Assembly (NCBI GenBank): GCA_900315345.1
Contig: OMYP01000004.1
Location: 97,922 to 161,921 of the forward strand
Reading direction: 5' to 3'
DNA length: 64,000 nt
Origin: an uncultured Selenomonadales bacterium
GTDB lineage: Bacteria; Bacillota; Negativicutes; Acidaminococcales; Acidaminococcaceae
Shown here: positions 7,638 to 15,078 of the stretch, piece by piece
Numbering within the stretch: the first letter of the stretch is position 1
Layout of the letters: every line of letters starts with the position of its first letter
The notes under the pieces: generated by a model
What the model saw: the letters and a program-made list of their open reading frames with translations, nothing else
Databases searched by the model: none
Told to the model about the DNA's origin: nothing
Position numbers and translations under genes: made by a program

Positions 7638-8573
7638 ATGACATTCTGCGAAAATCTAAGACGCGTCATGAAAGATAGATCATGCAAGGCTAAGGAGTTG
7701 GCCGAAAAAACCGGAATTACAGAGACCATGTTGCGGCATTATCTAAACCGGACTGAACGAAGAGAGCCGACGTTCAACAATTTGAAAGCCATAGCGTATG
7801 CGCTAAATGTGAGTTGTGATGAATTACTCGGGTATAATGTCCCAGCCACTCCGGAAACGTTCTGCCTACAGCGCGGCCTGACATGTACACCGTTAGACGG
7901 GAAAATCGTGATTGACTGTGACAGGCGCGTGTTACGAAAACAGGTTATTGTTGACATCAATGACTTTCCTGAAATTGCGGAAAAAGCAAAAAGAGAAGCC
8001 GCTCCCTATGTTGCATACGTAGAGGCGGCCGCGTTTCTGCTTCTTGCTGGCCTTGATGAAGGCCTTACAGAAGGCGCGAAAGACTATGCTGTTAGAAATT
8101 ACCTTGAGTTGGTCTGTAGTGGAGACAATAAAGAGACTCGTGACGCAATAATCCAGCAGATAGAAGCAGATAAGGCCGCACACAAAGCAGCTATAAGCCT
8201 GCGAAAAACCGTTAAAGATTTTGCGAACTGTACGGCAGTCAAGACTTCGAAGGACGCAGAAAAGGAATTAATAAAAGAGGGTGCAATACCTCCACCAAGG
8301 CTTAGAGGCCTTAACAGGCTTAAAGAGGATATACAACAATTACAAGAGTCCATTGCAAAGAAGAACAAGCTTATCAACGAATTAAGGACGGCAAGGGTAG
8401 GCCGGATAAACGAAGTGACAGATGAAGTAAGTTTACTGACTGAAATGTGTACCAACCTGTTACGGAACTATGTAAAGCTGGATAAGGGCGTGGAATTATC
8501 AGAGAAAGACGCGCGTAAAATTGTTGTAGATAACCTGCAGAAAAAGAAGGAGGCCAAGGGGTATGAAACGTGA
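7638..8573 (+). CDS. XRE-family lysogenic repressor with long helical C-terminus
   Basis: 311 aa. Residues about 3-65 form an XRE helix-turn-helix (KAKELAEKTGITETMLRHYL, then LKAIAYALNVSCDELLGY). The rest is helical with a coiled coil near 220-260. No Ser-Lys LexA-type protease motif is evident, so RecA-triggered self-cleavage is not indicated; derepression by a helper-phage protein, as with Stl repressors of phage-inducible islands, is an alternative. It shares a transcript with the integrase and overlaps it by 11 bp. Confidence 0.7.
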   Translation: MTFCENLRRVMKDRSCKAKELAEKTGITETMLRHYLNRTERREPTFNNLKAIAYALNVSCDELLGYNVPATPETFCLQRGLTCTPLDGKIVIDCDRRVLRKQVIVDINDFPEIAEKAKREAAPYVAYVEAAAFLLLAGLDEGLTEGAKDYAVRNYLELVCSGDNKETRDAIIQQIEADKAAHKAAISLRKTVKDFANCTAVKTSKDAEKELIKEGAIPPPRLRGLNRLKEDIQQLQESIAKKNKLINELRTARVGRINEVTDEVSLLTEMCTNLLRNYVKLDKGVELSEKDARKIVVDNLQKKKEAKGYET

Positions 8574-9765
8574 AGGATCTGTAACAAAAGTCGCTCTTAA
8601 GAATAACAAGGGCGTTGCCTATGAGTATTGGCAATGCAGGTACTACGACAATACCGGCAAGCAAAAGCGTAAGCTGTTTCCTCCGACGCAGGAAGGGCAG
8701 CGAGAGGCTAAAGCGTTCCAGAAGGCCATGACAAAGCTAAAAGGGAACGGCGAATTAGTCAGCACCAGTCAGACTGTTTCGTCATGGCTTGATGAATATA
8801 TTACAACGTTCAAGAAAAACAAGCTCAGGGAAAGCAGCCGTGAAAGAATCATACAAAGCTATGCAAAAATTGAAGCTTCAGCAATCGGCAACGTTCCGCT
8901 TGATAAAGTGAACGCTGCAATGGTACAGCGTTTTTATAACCAGTTGGCCGGGACCTGGACCGACAACAACGGGAAAGAGCAAAAACGTCTTTCAAGCAGT
9001 TCCATCAAGAAAATTCATGTGCTCTTATCAGAAGCGTACCGTAAGGCGTTGCAGCTAAACCTGATAGCACGAAATCCCATGGACGCGATAGAAGCCCCCA
9101 AAGTAACTACAAAAGAGATGACCATTTTCACCGATGAGGAAATCACCAAGATTTTTGAAGCTATTTCCACGCTTGAGAATTATAAGCACAATACATCCGG
9201 GCTGCATAATTACCGGTTGCTTTTCATGATGTTGCTGGCATGCGGCTTCCGCATTGGTGAATTGCTGGCGTTGAAATGGGAGGATATAAACCTTGCCGGG
9301 CGTGAAATCCATGTTCACAGCACCAAGAGCACAGACAAGCAAGAGTTTCACAGTGCAAAGACCAAGAGCGGAGACCGCCTGATCCCGATTATCTATGACC
9401 ATCTGCTTCAGGATCTGAAAGATTACCGGGGCAGGGACGGTGTTACCAGGCTGACGGGTTTTGTTTTTGCAAACAGGACCGGTGGCGCGATATCATACCA
9501 ACGTGTCCTTTTAACGTGGCAGCGCATATGTGAGCTGGCAGGGATAGAAGGTAAAACCATACACACGTTCCGGCACACTTGCGCTACACGTTTGCTTGAA
9601 AAGGGAGTGCCCACGGCAGAAGTTGCCCGGATTTTGGGCCACAGTGAAGCTGCTACGACATTGAGGCTGTACACTCATGCAATAAAGAATTACAACGAGA
9701 AAATCATAGAGCAACTAAGAGGGGCGGACATTGTAACTAAACCTGTCAAAAAAGTAAGCCGGTAA
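8563..9765 (+). CDS. int: Tyrosine recombinase integrase
   Basis: 400 aa. An N-terminal AP2-like arm-binding domain (about 1-60), a SAM-like core-binding domain (about 65-175) and the catalytic domain (about 185-385) are visible. Catalytic residues include the Arg in CGFRIGELLALKWEDI, the His-x-x-Arg in HTFRHTCATRLLEKG, the His in LGHSEAATT and the nucleophile Tyr in LRLYTHA. It catalyses integration and excision between attP and attB. Its 3' end is 80 bp from a tRNA-Trp 3' fragment and next to two direct repeats that fit arm-type sites, so tRNA-Trp is the likely attB. Confidence 0.95.
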   Translation: MKREGSVTKVALKNNKGVAYEYWQCRYYDNTGKQKRKLFPPTQEGQREAKAFQKAMTKLKGNGELVSTSQTVSSWLDEYITTFKKNKLRESSRERIIQSYAKIEASAIGNVPLDKVNAAMVQRFYNQLAGTWTDNNGKEQKRLSSSSIKKIHVLLSEAYRKALQLNLIARNPMDAIEAPKVTTKEMTIFTDEEITKIFEAISTLENYKHNTSGLHNYRLLFMMLLACGFRIGELLALKWEDINLAGREIHVHSTKSTDKQEFHSAKTKSGDRLIPIIYDHLLQDLKDYRGRDGVTRLTGFVFANRTGGAISYQRVLLTWQRICELAGIEGKTIHTFRHTCATRLLEKGVPTAEVARILGHSEAATTLRLYTHAIKNYNEKIIEQLRGADIVTKPVKKVSR

Positions 9766-9772
9766 CACAAAC

Positions 9773-9793
9773 AAGGCAAACTTAAGGCAAACT
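9773..9793 (+). repeat. Direct repeats, likely integrase arm-binding sites
   Basis: AAGGCAAACT occurs at 9773-9782 and again at 9784-9793, an 11-bp period, between int and the tRNA-Trp fragment. Short direct repeats here are typical arm-type sites of Tn916/phage-like integrases. Confidence 0.55.
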
Positions 9794-9841
9794 AATTTCA
9801 CAAAATGCAGCAACCGTGCTGGACTTAGAGGATTTTGTGCA

Positions 9842-9889
9842 GGTCTCCAAAACCGTGTGTTGAGAGTTCGATTCTTTCTGCCCCTGCCA
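9842..9889 (+). other. Attachment site: displaced 3' part of tRNA-Trp
   Basis: The segment reads as the 3' part of a tRNA-Trp: anticodon loop CTCCAAA, a T arm with GAGAG/CTTTC around TTCGATT, acceptor strand TGCCCCT, discriminator G and CCA. The anticodon stem 3' strand ACCGT should pair with ACGGT but meets CAGGT, so tRNA identity begins inside the stem at about GGTCTCC. No tRNA 5' half precedes it. This is what integration into the 3' half of tRNA-Trp leaves at the integrase end; the restored tRNA should lie left of the window. Confidence 0.8.
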
Positions 9890-9898
9890 TGACAAAAC

Positions 9899-9942
9899 AC
9901 TCCCAAAGTCAGCATACAAGCGACTTTGGGAGTTTTCTTTTT
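9899..9942 (+). terminator. Terminator of the tRNA-Trp locus
   Basis: Perfect 11-bp stem ACTCCCAAAGT / ACTTTGGGAGT with a 13-nt loop, followed by TTTTCTTTTTT. It is on the chromosomal side of the attachment site and presumably belonged to the tRNA-Trp transcript. Confidence 0.9.
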
Positions 9943-10005
9943 TGAGTTCTTTAGCCGTATCGTTTTCGCTTATTTTCATGGACACGCTTACAGGTCCTTA
10001 GAAAA

Positions 10006-10106
10006 ACACATTTATTTGTATTTTTTTGATAACCTGATTAAAATCCCCACTTGCATCAATTATGTGGTAAAATAAAATACAAGGTTGATTATTAGTGCGA
10101 TAAATT
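10006..10106 (+). repeat. 101-bp direct repeat R1, copy 1, with promoter
   Basis: This segment recurs at 11576-11676 with only two differences over 101 bp. It holds a promoter: TTGCAT (10051-10056), a 16-bp spacer and TAAAAT (10073-10078). Copy 1 stands before the secreted WYD-repeat gene and copy 2 before the acetolactate decarboxylase, so both genes probably share promoter control. Confidence 0.85.
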
Positions 10107-10177
10107 GGAGTTTGTCAGGTTGATTTATTAAGCATTTGCAACGTACAAATTCCCGTTTGTGCGGAGGTAGGAAAAGC

Positions 10178-10792
10178 ATGAAATCAGGCAGAAATTTTTT
10201 GAAAAAGATTATAAGATGTACCTTCACAATAATGACTTTTGTTGCGGTAATATGTTTTGGATTATCGACAGCGGAAGCAAATTCAAGACATTGGTATGAT
10301 AAGGATGGTATTTTTCATGAGGAATTAAGAAGCCTTGCATATGACATGGATGAGAATGGTCTCCGTCGCGACAAGCAAGTGGAGCACATTATCCATACCT
10401 GGTATGATCGGGAAGGAAACCAGCATGAAATTACAAAAACTCCTTCCGGGACAAGGCAGAATACTATTCCGGCATCTTTGTCAGCGAAATCCAGGATACG
10501 CTACTGGTATGACGAAAAAGGCCTTTTGAACAAAGAATATACGTTCTACACTCCGGGTGGCGAAAAAGATATTGAGCATGTTTGGTATGAAAAAGACGGA
10601 AGGTCTTATGAAAAGGAATATGGGTATGTCGTACTTAATGGGAAGTCTGTTTACAGGGAAAGTGCCAGCCGTTATGATGAAAAAGGCTGCAAACATATAG
10701 ACATTTTCTGGATTTATCCTGATAACCAGCGACACGAAAAGCATATCTGGTTTGATGAAAAACAGGTCCGTCACGAAGAATGGATTAAGTAA
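10178..10792 (+). CDS. Secreted protein with WYD-type repeats
   Basis: 204 aa from the ATG at 10178, chosen because GGAGG lies 10 nt upstream and because a signal peptide (basic N-terminus, hydrophobic core to about residue 28, cleavage near AEA) starts there. The mature part has about six copies of a unit built on W-Y/F-D/E followed by charged residues and Gly (HWYDKDGIFHEE, TWYDREGNQHEI, YWYDEKGLLNKE, VWYEKDGRSYEK, IWFDEKQVRHEE). Such repeats suggest a beta-rich extracytoplasmic protein. No enzyme motif is seen. Function unknown. Confidence 0.8.
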   Translation: MKSGRNFLKKIIRCTFTIMTFVAVICFGLSTAEANSRHWYDKDGIFHEELRSLAYDMDENGLRRDKQVEHIIHTWYDREGNQHEITKTPSGTRQNTIPASLSAKSRIRYWYDEKGLLNKEYTFYTPGGEKDIEHVWYEKDGRSYEKEYGYVVLNGKSVYRESASRYDEKGCKHIDIFWIYPDNQRHEKHIWFDEKQVRHEEWIK

Positions 10793-10841
10793 AATTCACG
10801 TTTTCTCAATTGACATTTCTATAAACATGTGGTACGTTAAG

Positions 10842-10925
10842 CGTGTTCATCGGAGGATGATAGTCGCAACTATCAGGCCGGATAAGATGCCCGGGTGAGC
10901 CCGGAGTCTTGTCCGGCTTTTTGTT
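10842..10925 (+). ncRNA. Guanidine-IV-like (mepA motif) riboswitch, copy 1
   Basis: The leader of the MATE gene contains a short hairpin (GATAGT CGCA ACTATC), an upstream TTCATCGGAGGATGA block, and a long terminator hairpin: CCGGATAAGA / TCTTGTCCGG enclosing CCGGG TGAG CCCGG, then TTTTTG. A switchable terminator before a MepA/NorM-type MATE gene is the established context of guanidine-IV riboswitches. The class is my recall of the motif and was not run against a covariance model. A TTGACA -35 box lies at 10810-10815. Confidence 0.6.
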
Positions 10926-10940
10926 TAGGAGAATATAGAT

Positions 10941-11523
10941 ATGCATACCCCGGATTTTACAGAAGGAAAAATCATCGGCCCGTTATTGCGTTTTGTGTTT
11001 CCCATTATGTTTGCCCTGTTTCTGCAGTCGCTGTATGGGGCTGTGGACTTGCTGATTGTAGGGAAGTATTCCGATGCGGCCAACGTATCGGCTGTTTCTA
11101 CAGGTTCGCAGCTGATGCAGTCCGTTACTATCTTTTTTCCGATATGGCGTTGGGCGCAACAGTGTTGCTGGGCATGTTGATCGGACAAAAGAAAATCAGG
11201 GCATTCCCCTGAGCCCCCTTTTCTCGGATGAACTGGCGGTGTGTGAAGCATCGGCTGCCTACCTGAAAGGCTATGGGATCGATTGCTTGCTGACAGCGTT
11301 CCTTTTCTGCTTCATCGGCTATTTTAACGGCTGTGCCCGAACCGGATTTGTCATGCTGCAGGGAATCATTGGCGCGTTTCTGATCCGGGCTCCCTTGTCC
11401 TATCTGTTCAGTATATGGTCAGGCGGCTCCCTTTTTATGATTTCTCTGGCAACGCCGTGCTCTTCGTTCTTTCAGATTATTCTTTGCATAATCTGCTTTA
11501 TAAAATGGAGAACAGAAGCGTAA
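10941..11523 (+). pseudogene. MATE efflux transporter, frameshifted and internally deleted
   Basis: The 5' part encodes a normal MATE start (TEGKIIGPLLRFVFPIMFAL, then VDLLIVGKYSDAANVSAVST) up to about 11130. The reading frame then shifts into MALGATVLLGMLIGQKK, stops at 11210, and the C-terminal MATE segment (AAYLKGYGID, GYFNGCARTGFVMLQ, SLFMISLATPCSS) continues to 11523. A full MATE protein is about 450 aa; roughly the middle 200 aa are missing, so both a frameshift and a deletion are present. It lies 16 bp after the riboswitch-like leader. A functional pump is not expected. Confidence 0.9.
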
Positions 11524-11575
11524 AAAACGTCATGTAATTTTTATTTGTTGAAAAAATAAGGTTGATTTGAAAAGC

Positions 11576-11676
11576 ACACATTTATTTGTATTTTTTTGAT
11601 AACCTGATTAAAATCCCCACTTGCATCAATTATGTGGTAAAATAAAATATAAGGTTGATTATTAGTGTGATAAATT
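11576..11676 (+). repeat. 101-bp direct repeat R1, copy 2, with promoter
   Basis: Second copy of R1, with the promoter elements at 11621-11626 (TTGCAT) and 11643-11648 (TAAAAT). It lies 1570 bp from copy 1 and drives the short upstream ORF and budA. Confidence 0.85.
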
Positions 11677-11696
11677 CAGATTTAGTGGAGGCAAAT

Positions 11697-11795
11697 TTGC
11701 ACAGTCAAATCGCTTCCCTACGCCCGCAAATGCTTATTGACGGAAAATGGCATGCGGATTATGTGCGCCTTCGAATGAAAGCGATTAAGGAGTAG
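11697..11795 (+). CDS. 32-aa upstream ORF coupled to budA
   Basis: TTG start 5 nt behind GGAGG (11687-11691), 32 codons, stop TAG 2 bp before the budA ATG; the budA ribosome-binding site lies within its last codons. It encodes a basic peptide (LIDGKWHADYVRLRMKAIKE). It may be a coupling leader or the tail of a lost gene. No family recognised. Confidence 0.35.
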   Translation: MHSQIASLRPQMLIDGKWHADYVRLRMKAIKE

Positions 11796-11797
11796 AC

Positions 11798-12532
11798 ATG
11801 AATAGTATGAAGATGTATCAGGTTTCCACACTGCAAGCTCTGATGCTTGGATATTCGAGGGCTGTTATATCTGTTTCAGAGTTGCTTAACCACGGTAATA
11901 TCGGGCTTGGCACATTCAAAGACGTAGATGGCGAAATGATCGTACTTGACGGTTCCTGTTACAGAGCTATGGAAAACGGTGATGTTGCAGTGGCAGAACC
12001 GGACCGTGGCGTTCCGTTTTCTACTGTTTGCGTGATGAAAGAGAGTACCCCTATAGAATTCGGCTGTATTAATAACATAGAAGAACTGAAGACAGCGCTT
12101 AATATTATTATTGATTCCCACTTTGGACTTAACAGTATGCATATGGCCCGTATTGATGGAGAATTTGATATTGTTGATGCCAGGTCGGAATCAGGCTATG
12201 AGTCCGTGCATGTGGACCTGAAAACAATACTTGGGAAAACCCAGAAAGCTTTTAAATTTGAAAAAATTAAGGGCACTCTTGTCTGTGTCTATTTTCCTGA
12301 CTATATGGACGGAATCAATGCCTTCGGATGGCATTTGCATTTTATATCCGATGACAGAGCGCATGGCGGGCATGTGTTTGACATTGTCATGAAATCGGGA
12401 AAAGGACAGATTTCAAAAATCAACTCGATAGAAATTAAACTCCCGGAAGGGCCGATGTTTGACACTTACACCTTAAAAGAGGCGTCAGAAGAGGAAATAA
12501 AGGCTGTTGAGCAGGGGCACGGCACTGAATGA
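11798..12532 (+). CDS. budA: Alpha-acetolactate decarboxylase
   Basis: 244 aa, the family's usual length. Signature stretches are GTFKDVDGEMIVLDGSCY near residue 37 and FGWHLHFISDDRAHGGHV near 176, whose His residues bind the catalytic metal. The enzyme converts 2-acetolactate to acetoin in the cytoplasm, the step toward acetoin or butanediol that limits acidification. An AAGGAG site precedes the ATG. No acetolactate synthase is nearby, so acetolactate must come from elsewhere. The promoter sits in repeat R1, so the gene appears to have been placed under a duplicated promoter. Confidence 0.9.
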   Translation: MNSMKMYQVSTLQALMLGYSRAVISVSELLNHGNIGLGTFKDVDGEMIVLDGSCYRAMENGDVAVAEPDRGVPFSTVCVMKESTPIEFGCINNIEELKTALNIIIDSHFGLNSMHMARIDGEFDIVDARSESGYESVHVDLKTILGKTQKAFKFEKIKGTLVCVYFPDYMDGINAFGWHLHFISDDRAHGGHVFDIVMKSGKGQISKINSIEIKLPEGPMFDTYTLKEASEEEIKAVEQGHGTE

Positions 12533-12830
12533 CAGTGTATTGCTTGCTTGTCCATGAGTAGATCACCTCACTTGGTAGAGTTGGTTTAATAAGTCCAAAA
12601 ACTACAGTTCAAAAAGTCCAAGGTAATTATCTCATGACTGATATAGAAGAGGAACATTTCATCATTGAAATATCGCCCATAAAGTTGAGATGGACTATAT
12701 AGGTAAATTCTGTTTTATTTCAACAGCCGTAGATTTTTCTGCGGCAGCTATGTTATAATTTACTGAAAAGTGTTTGACTGTTTGACTGTTTGAAATGATA
12801 GTTTCATTATTTTTTTAGGGAGGTACTGAA
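12533..12830 (+). other. Intergenic region before the Nif11-like gene
   Basis: No gene seen. It contains a short tandem repeat (TGTTTGAC twice, then TGTTTGAA, around 12770-12795), an extended TATAAT-like -10 (GTTATAAT near 12752) without a clear -35, and a GGGAGG ribosome-binding site for the next gene. Confidence 0.5.
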
Positions 12831-13094
12831 ATGCCGGTTAACAAAAATGAGCTGACGAAAGAACAAATTGCCAAAGCGATGGCCTGCGAGACCGCTGAGG
12901 AACTTATGGCGTTGGCGAAATCCGAGGGCATCGAACTGACAAAAGAGGAAGCCGAGGCATATTTGGCGGAGATGGACGACATGGAACTTGACAGCGATGC
13001 ACTGAAAAATGTGGCGGGTGGCTTGTGCTACAGTGCTGGCTTGGGGGCTGACCAACGTTGTAACAGGAGCGGTGGCATCACCGGAGCAAGATAA
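12831..13094 (+). CDS. Nif11-like RiPP precursor peptide
   Basis: 87 aa with an excellent GGGAGG site 8 nt upstream. Residues 1-64 form a Nif11-type leader (TKEQIAKAMACETAEELMAL, then GIELTKEEAEAYLAEMDD) ending in a double-glycine cleavage motif, VAGG. The putative core is about 23 aa (LCYSAGLGADQRC and then a Gly/Ser/Arg-rich end) with two Cys and several Ser. Such leaders direct lanthipeptide synthetases, cyclodehydratases or other modifying enzymes and are cut by C39-peptidase transporters. None of these is encoded in the window, so this is an orphan precursor or one served in trans. Confidence 0.8.
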   Translation: MPVNKNELTKEQIAKAMACETAEELMALAKSEGIELTKEEAEAYLAEMDDMELDSDALKNVAGGLCYSAGLGADQRCNRSGGITGAR

Positions 13095-13160
13095 AGATGT
13101 TTTATGCCTAAACAAAATTCCTGTTTTGACAATTGACAATCTTAAAAAATGTGTGATGCG

Positions 13161-13246
13161 CTAAGCGTGTTCAGCGGAGGATGATATTCGCAATTAAGGC
13201 CGGATAAGATGCCCGGGTGAGCCCGGAGTCTTGTCCGGCTTTTTGT
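13161..13246 (+). ncRNA. Guanidine-IV-like riboswitch, copy 2, probably degenerate
   Basis: The stretch repeats copy 1, including the full terminator hairpin (CCGGATAAGA / TCTTGTCCGG) and the GCGGAGGATGATA block, but the small hairpin is broken: GATATT CGCA is followed by ATTAAGG instead of a complementary strand. It leads only into a MATE fragment. Ligand control is therefore doubtful, while termination should still work. Confidence 0.55.
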
Positions 13247-13262
13247 TTAGAAAAATATAGAT

Positions 13263-13379
13263 ATGCATAGCCCGGATTTTACGGACGGAAAAATCGTCGT
13301 TCCGCCTTTGCGGTTTGTATTTCCCATTTTGTTTAGTGAATGTAATTCGTGCCAGCGGAAAGTTTATCCCCTGTGAAAA
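13263..13379 (+). pseudogene. MATE transporter N-terminal fragment, copy 2
   Basis: The first 24 codons (SPDFTDGKIVVPPLRFVFPI) match the start of the MATE gene at 10941 and then run into unrelated sequence and a stop after 38 codons. Together with the riboswitch copy it marks a partial duplication of the riboswitch-MATE unit. Confidence 0.8.
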
Positions 13380-13508
13380 AGTCGGTTTGTTTTTGTAACA
13401 GTCATGGTAATCCCACGGTTGTTTTGTTATAATTAGAGTGATAAAAAAATCAGAATTGGCAGAGAACTTGACGCTGTCCGATTCAGGGTATAAGAAAGGG
13501 ATTGGCGT

Positions 13509-15026
13509 ATGTATGAATTGATAAGCATCGTATGTTCTATATTTCAGGATCTGGCCGACCTGGTGTGGGGATTTCCTACCAACATTGAGTGGTATGCCCG
13601 TCTTCCCATCATAGGCGAACTGCCCCTGGTGATTATCCTGCTGGTGGGAACCGGTATATATTTCACCTGTAACCTTCGCTTTGTCCAAATCAAGTATTTC
13701 ATGTATGGGATCAATGTTCTCATAAACAGCCATAAGGGGAAACAGGGTATCAGCCCTTTGGCCTCATTTCTGCTATCCACGGCTATGAGGGTAGGGCCGG
13801 GGAACATTTTGGGTGTGACAGGAGCCGTTTCCACCGGCGGCCCCGGCGCCTTGTTCTGGATGTGGATATCTGCGTTTTTTGGCATGGCCACAGCTTTTGT
13901 AGAATCGACACTATCCCAAATATATAAGGAAAAGCAGGGAGATGAATATGTTGGCGGCCTCCCCTGTTACGGCAGGAAGTTTCTGGGAGGAGCAGCCATA
14001 ATAGGCGGCGCCTTGAGCTTGCTTTATATCATGTATGCCTTGCTCTGCATCCCGGCCCAGGGCTTCAATACCATCTCTGCCATGGTAGCAGTTACCCAAA
14101 ATTTGACCGGGGCGGAGATTGCCGCAGGCAGTTCTTTGATATGGGGATTCTTCCTGTTGCTGATGGGAGTGACAGCCTTTTCCGTCTTTGGCGGACTCCG
14201 GCGCATCACCCACATAACCGATGTGCTGGTGCCAATCATGGCAGTGGTTTATGTAGTTGCTGTTCTTGTAATGGTTGCCATGAAACTTGAGCTTTTGCCG
14301 TGGTTCTTCTATGTGGTGGTAACAGAGGCCTTCCGTCCGGAGCCGGTCTTCGGCGGTGCTCTGGGTATAGCTCTTTCTCAGGGAATAAAGCGCGGCCTGA
14401 TGAGCAATGAGGCGGGGCAGGGTACCCTTTCAATGCCTGCTGCTGTATCCTACGCCAAGCATCCGTGCGACCAGGGCATCATACAGGCGATTGGCGTATT
14501 CCTTGATACTATGGTGATCTGCACCCTGACCGGTTTTGTCCTCATCATGGGACAGGCCTGGATGAAGGATGGCTCAGCAGCCTGGTTTAAAATGGGTCGT
14601 CTGGAAAAATTTCTGGCTTCCTGCTCGCAAATGCTGGGAAGTGAAGCCGGCTATGGACTGGCTACCCTGGTTATCAGTATCTGCTTTGGTATATTTGCCT
14701 TTACCTGCCTGTTGGGGTTCCTGTCCTTTTCAGAGATATGCGCCAGACAGATTTCGAACAATACACTGTTCATCGTGGCGGTCAGGCTGGTGAACCTGGC
14801 AGTGCTGGCCTTCGGCATGATTACGAACATTGCCGGCTTCGACCTCAGCGCACTTTGGAATCTCAGCGACTTTGCCAATATCGTAATGGTATGCTGCAAC
14901 CTGCCCCTTCTTTATCTGGGTTTTGGCAAAGTGCAGAAGGCCTTTCACCATTTCGAATGCAAGGAAAGCAAATTCGGCTCCGAAACATTGGATGAACCGT
15001 TGCCGGTCTGGGATGAAAGCCGGTGA
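13509..15026 (+). CDS. Sodium:alanine/glycine symporter, AGCS family
   Basis: 505 aa with about eleven membrane segments. Family stretches include SPLASFLLSTAMRVGPGNILGVTGAVSTGGPGA cut here into its two halves (residues 80-95 and 96-112), the TAFVESTLSQIYK segment, and GIKRGLMSNEAGQGT near 295. AGCS proteins import alanine or glycine with Na+ across the cytoplasmic membrane. ATG at 13509 has AAAGGG 8 nt upstream; a TATAAT lies near 13430 without a good -35. The substrate cannot be fixed from sequence. The gene is intact, unlike its left neighbours. Confidence 0.88.
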   Translation: MYELISIVCSIFQDLADLVWGFPTNIEWYARLPIIGELPLVIILLVGTGIYFTCNLRFVQIKYFMYGINVLINSHKGKQGISPLASFLLSTAMRVGPGNILGVTGAVSTGGPGALFWMWISAFFGMATAFVESTLSQIYKEKQGDEYVGGLPCYGRKFLGGAAIIGGALSLLYIMYALLCIPAQGFNTISAMVAVTQNLTGAEIAAGSSLIWGFFLLLMGVTAFSVFGGLRRITHITDVLVPIMAVVYVVAVLVMVAMKLELLPWFFYVVVTEAFRPEPVFGGALGIALSQGIKRGLMSNEAGQGTLSMPAAVSYAKHPCDQGIIQAIGVFLDTMVICTLTGFVLIMGQAWMKDGSAAWFKMGRLEKFLASCSQMLGSEAGYGLATLVISICFGIFAFTCLLGFLSFSEICARQISNNTLFIVAVRLVNLAVLAFGMITNIAGFDLSALWNLSDFANIVMVCCNLPLLYLGFGKVQKAFHHFECKESKFGSETLDEPLPVWDESR

Positions 15027-15078
15027 ATAAAATCCTGTTTATCAGGATAATTGATGAAAACACGGGGTGATAAGTATT

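Noticed and set aside
10006..10106. FNR box TTGAT...ATCAA in repeat R1
   Set aside because: TTGATAACCTGATTAA only partly matches the FNR consensus and is not symmetric enough to call.
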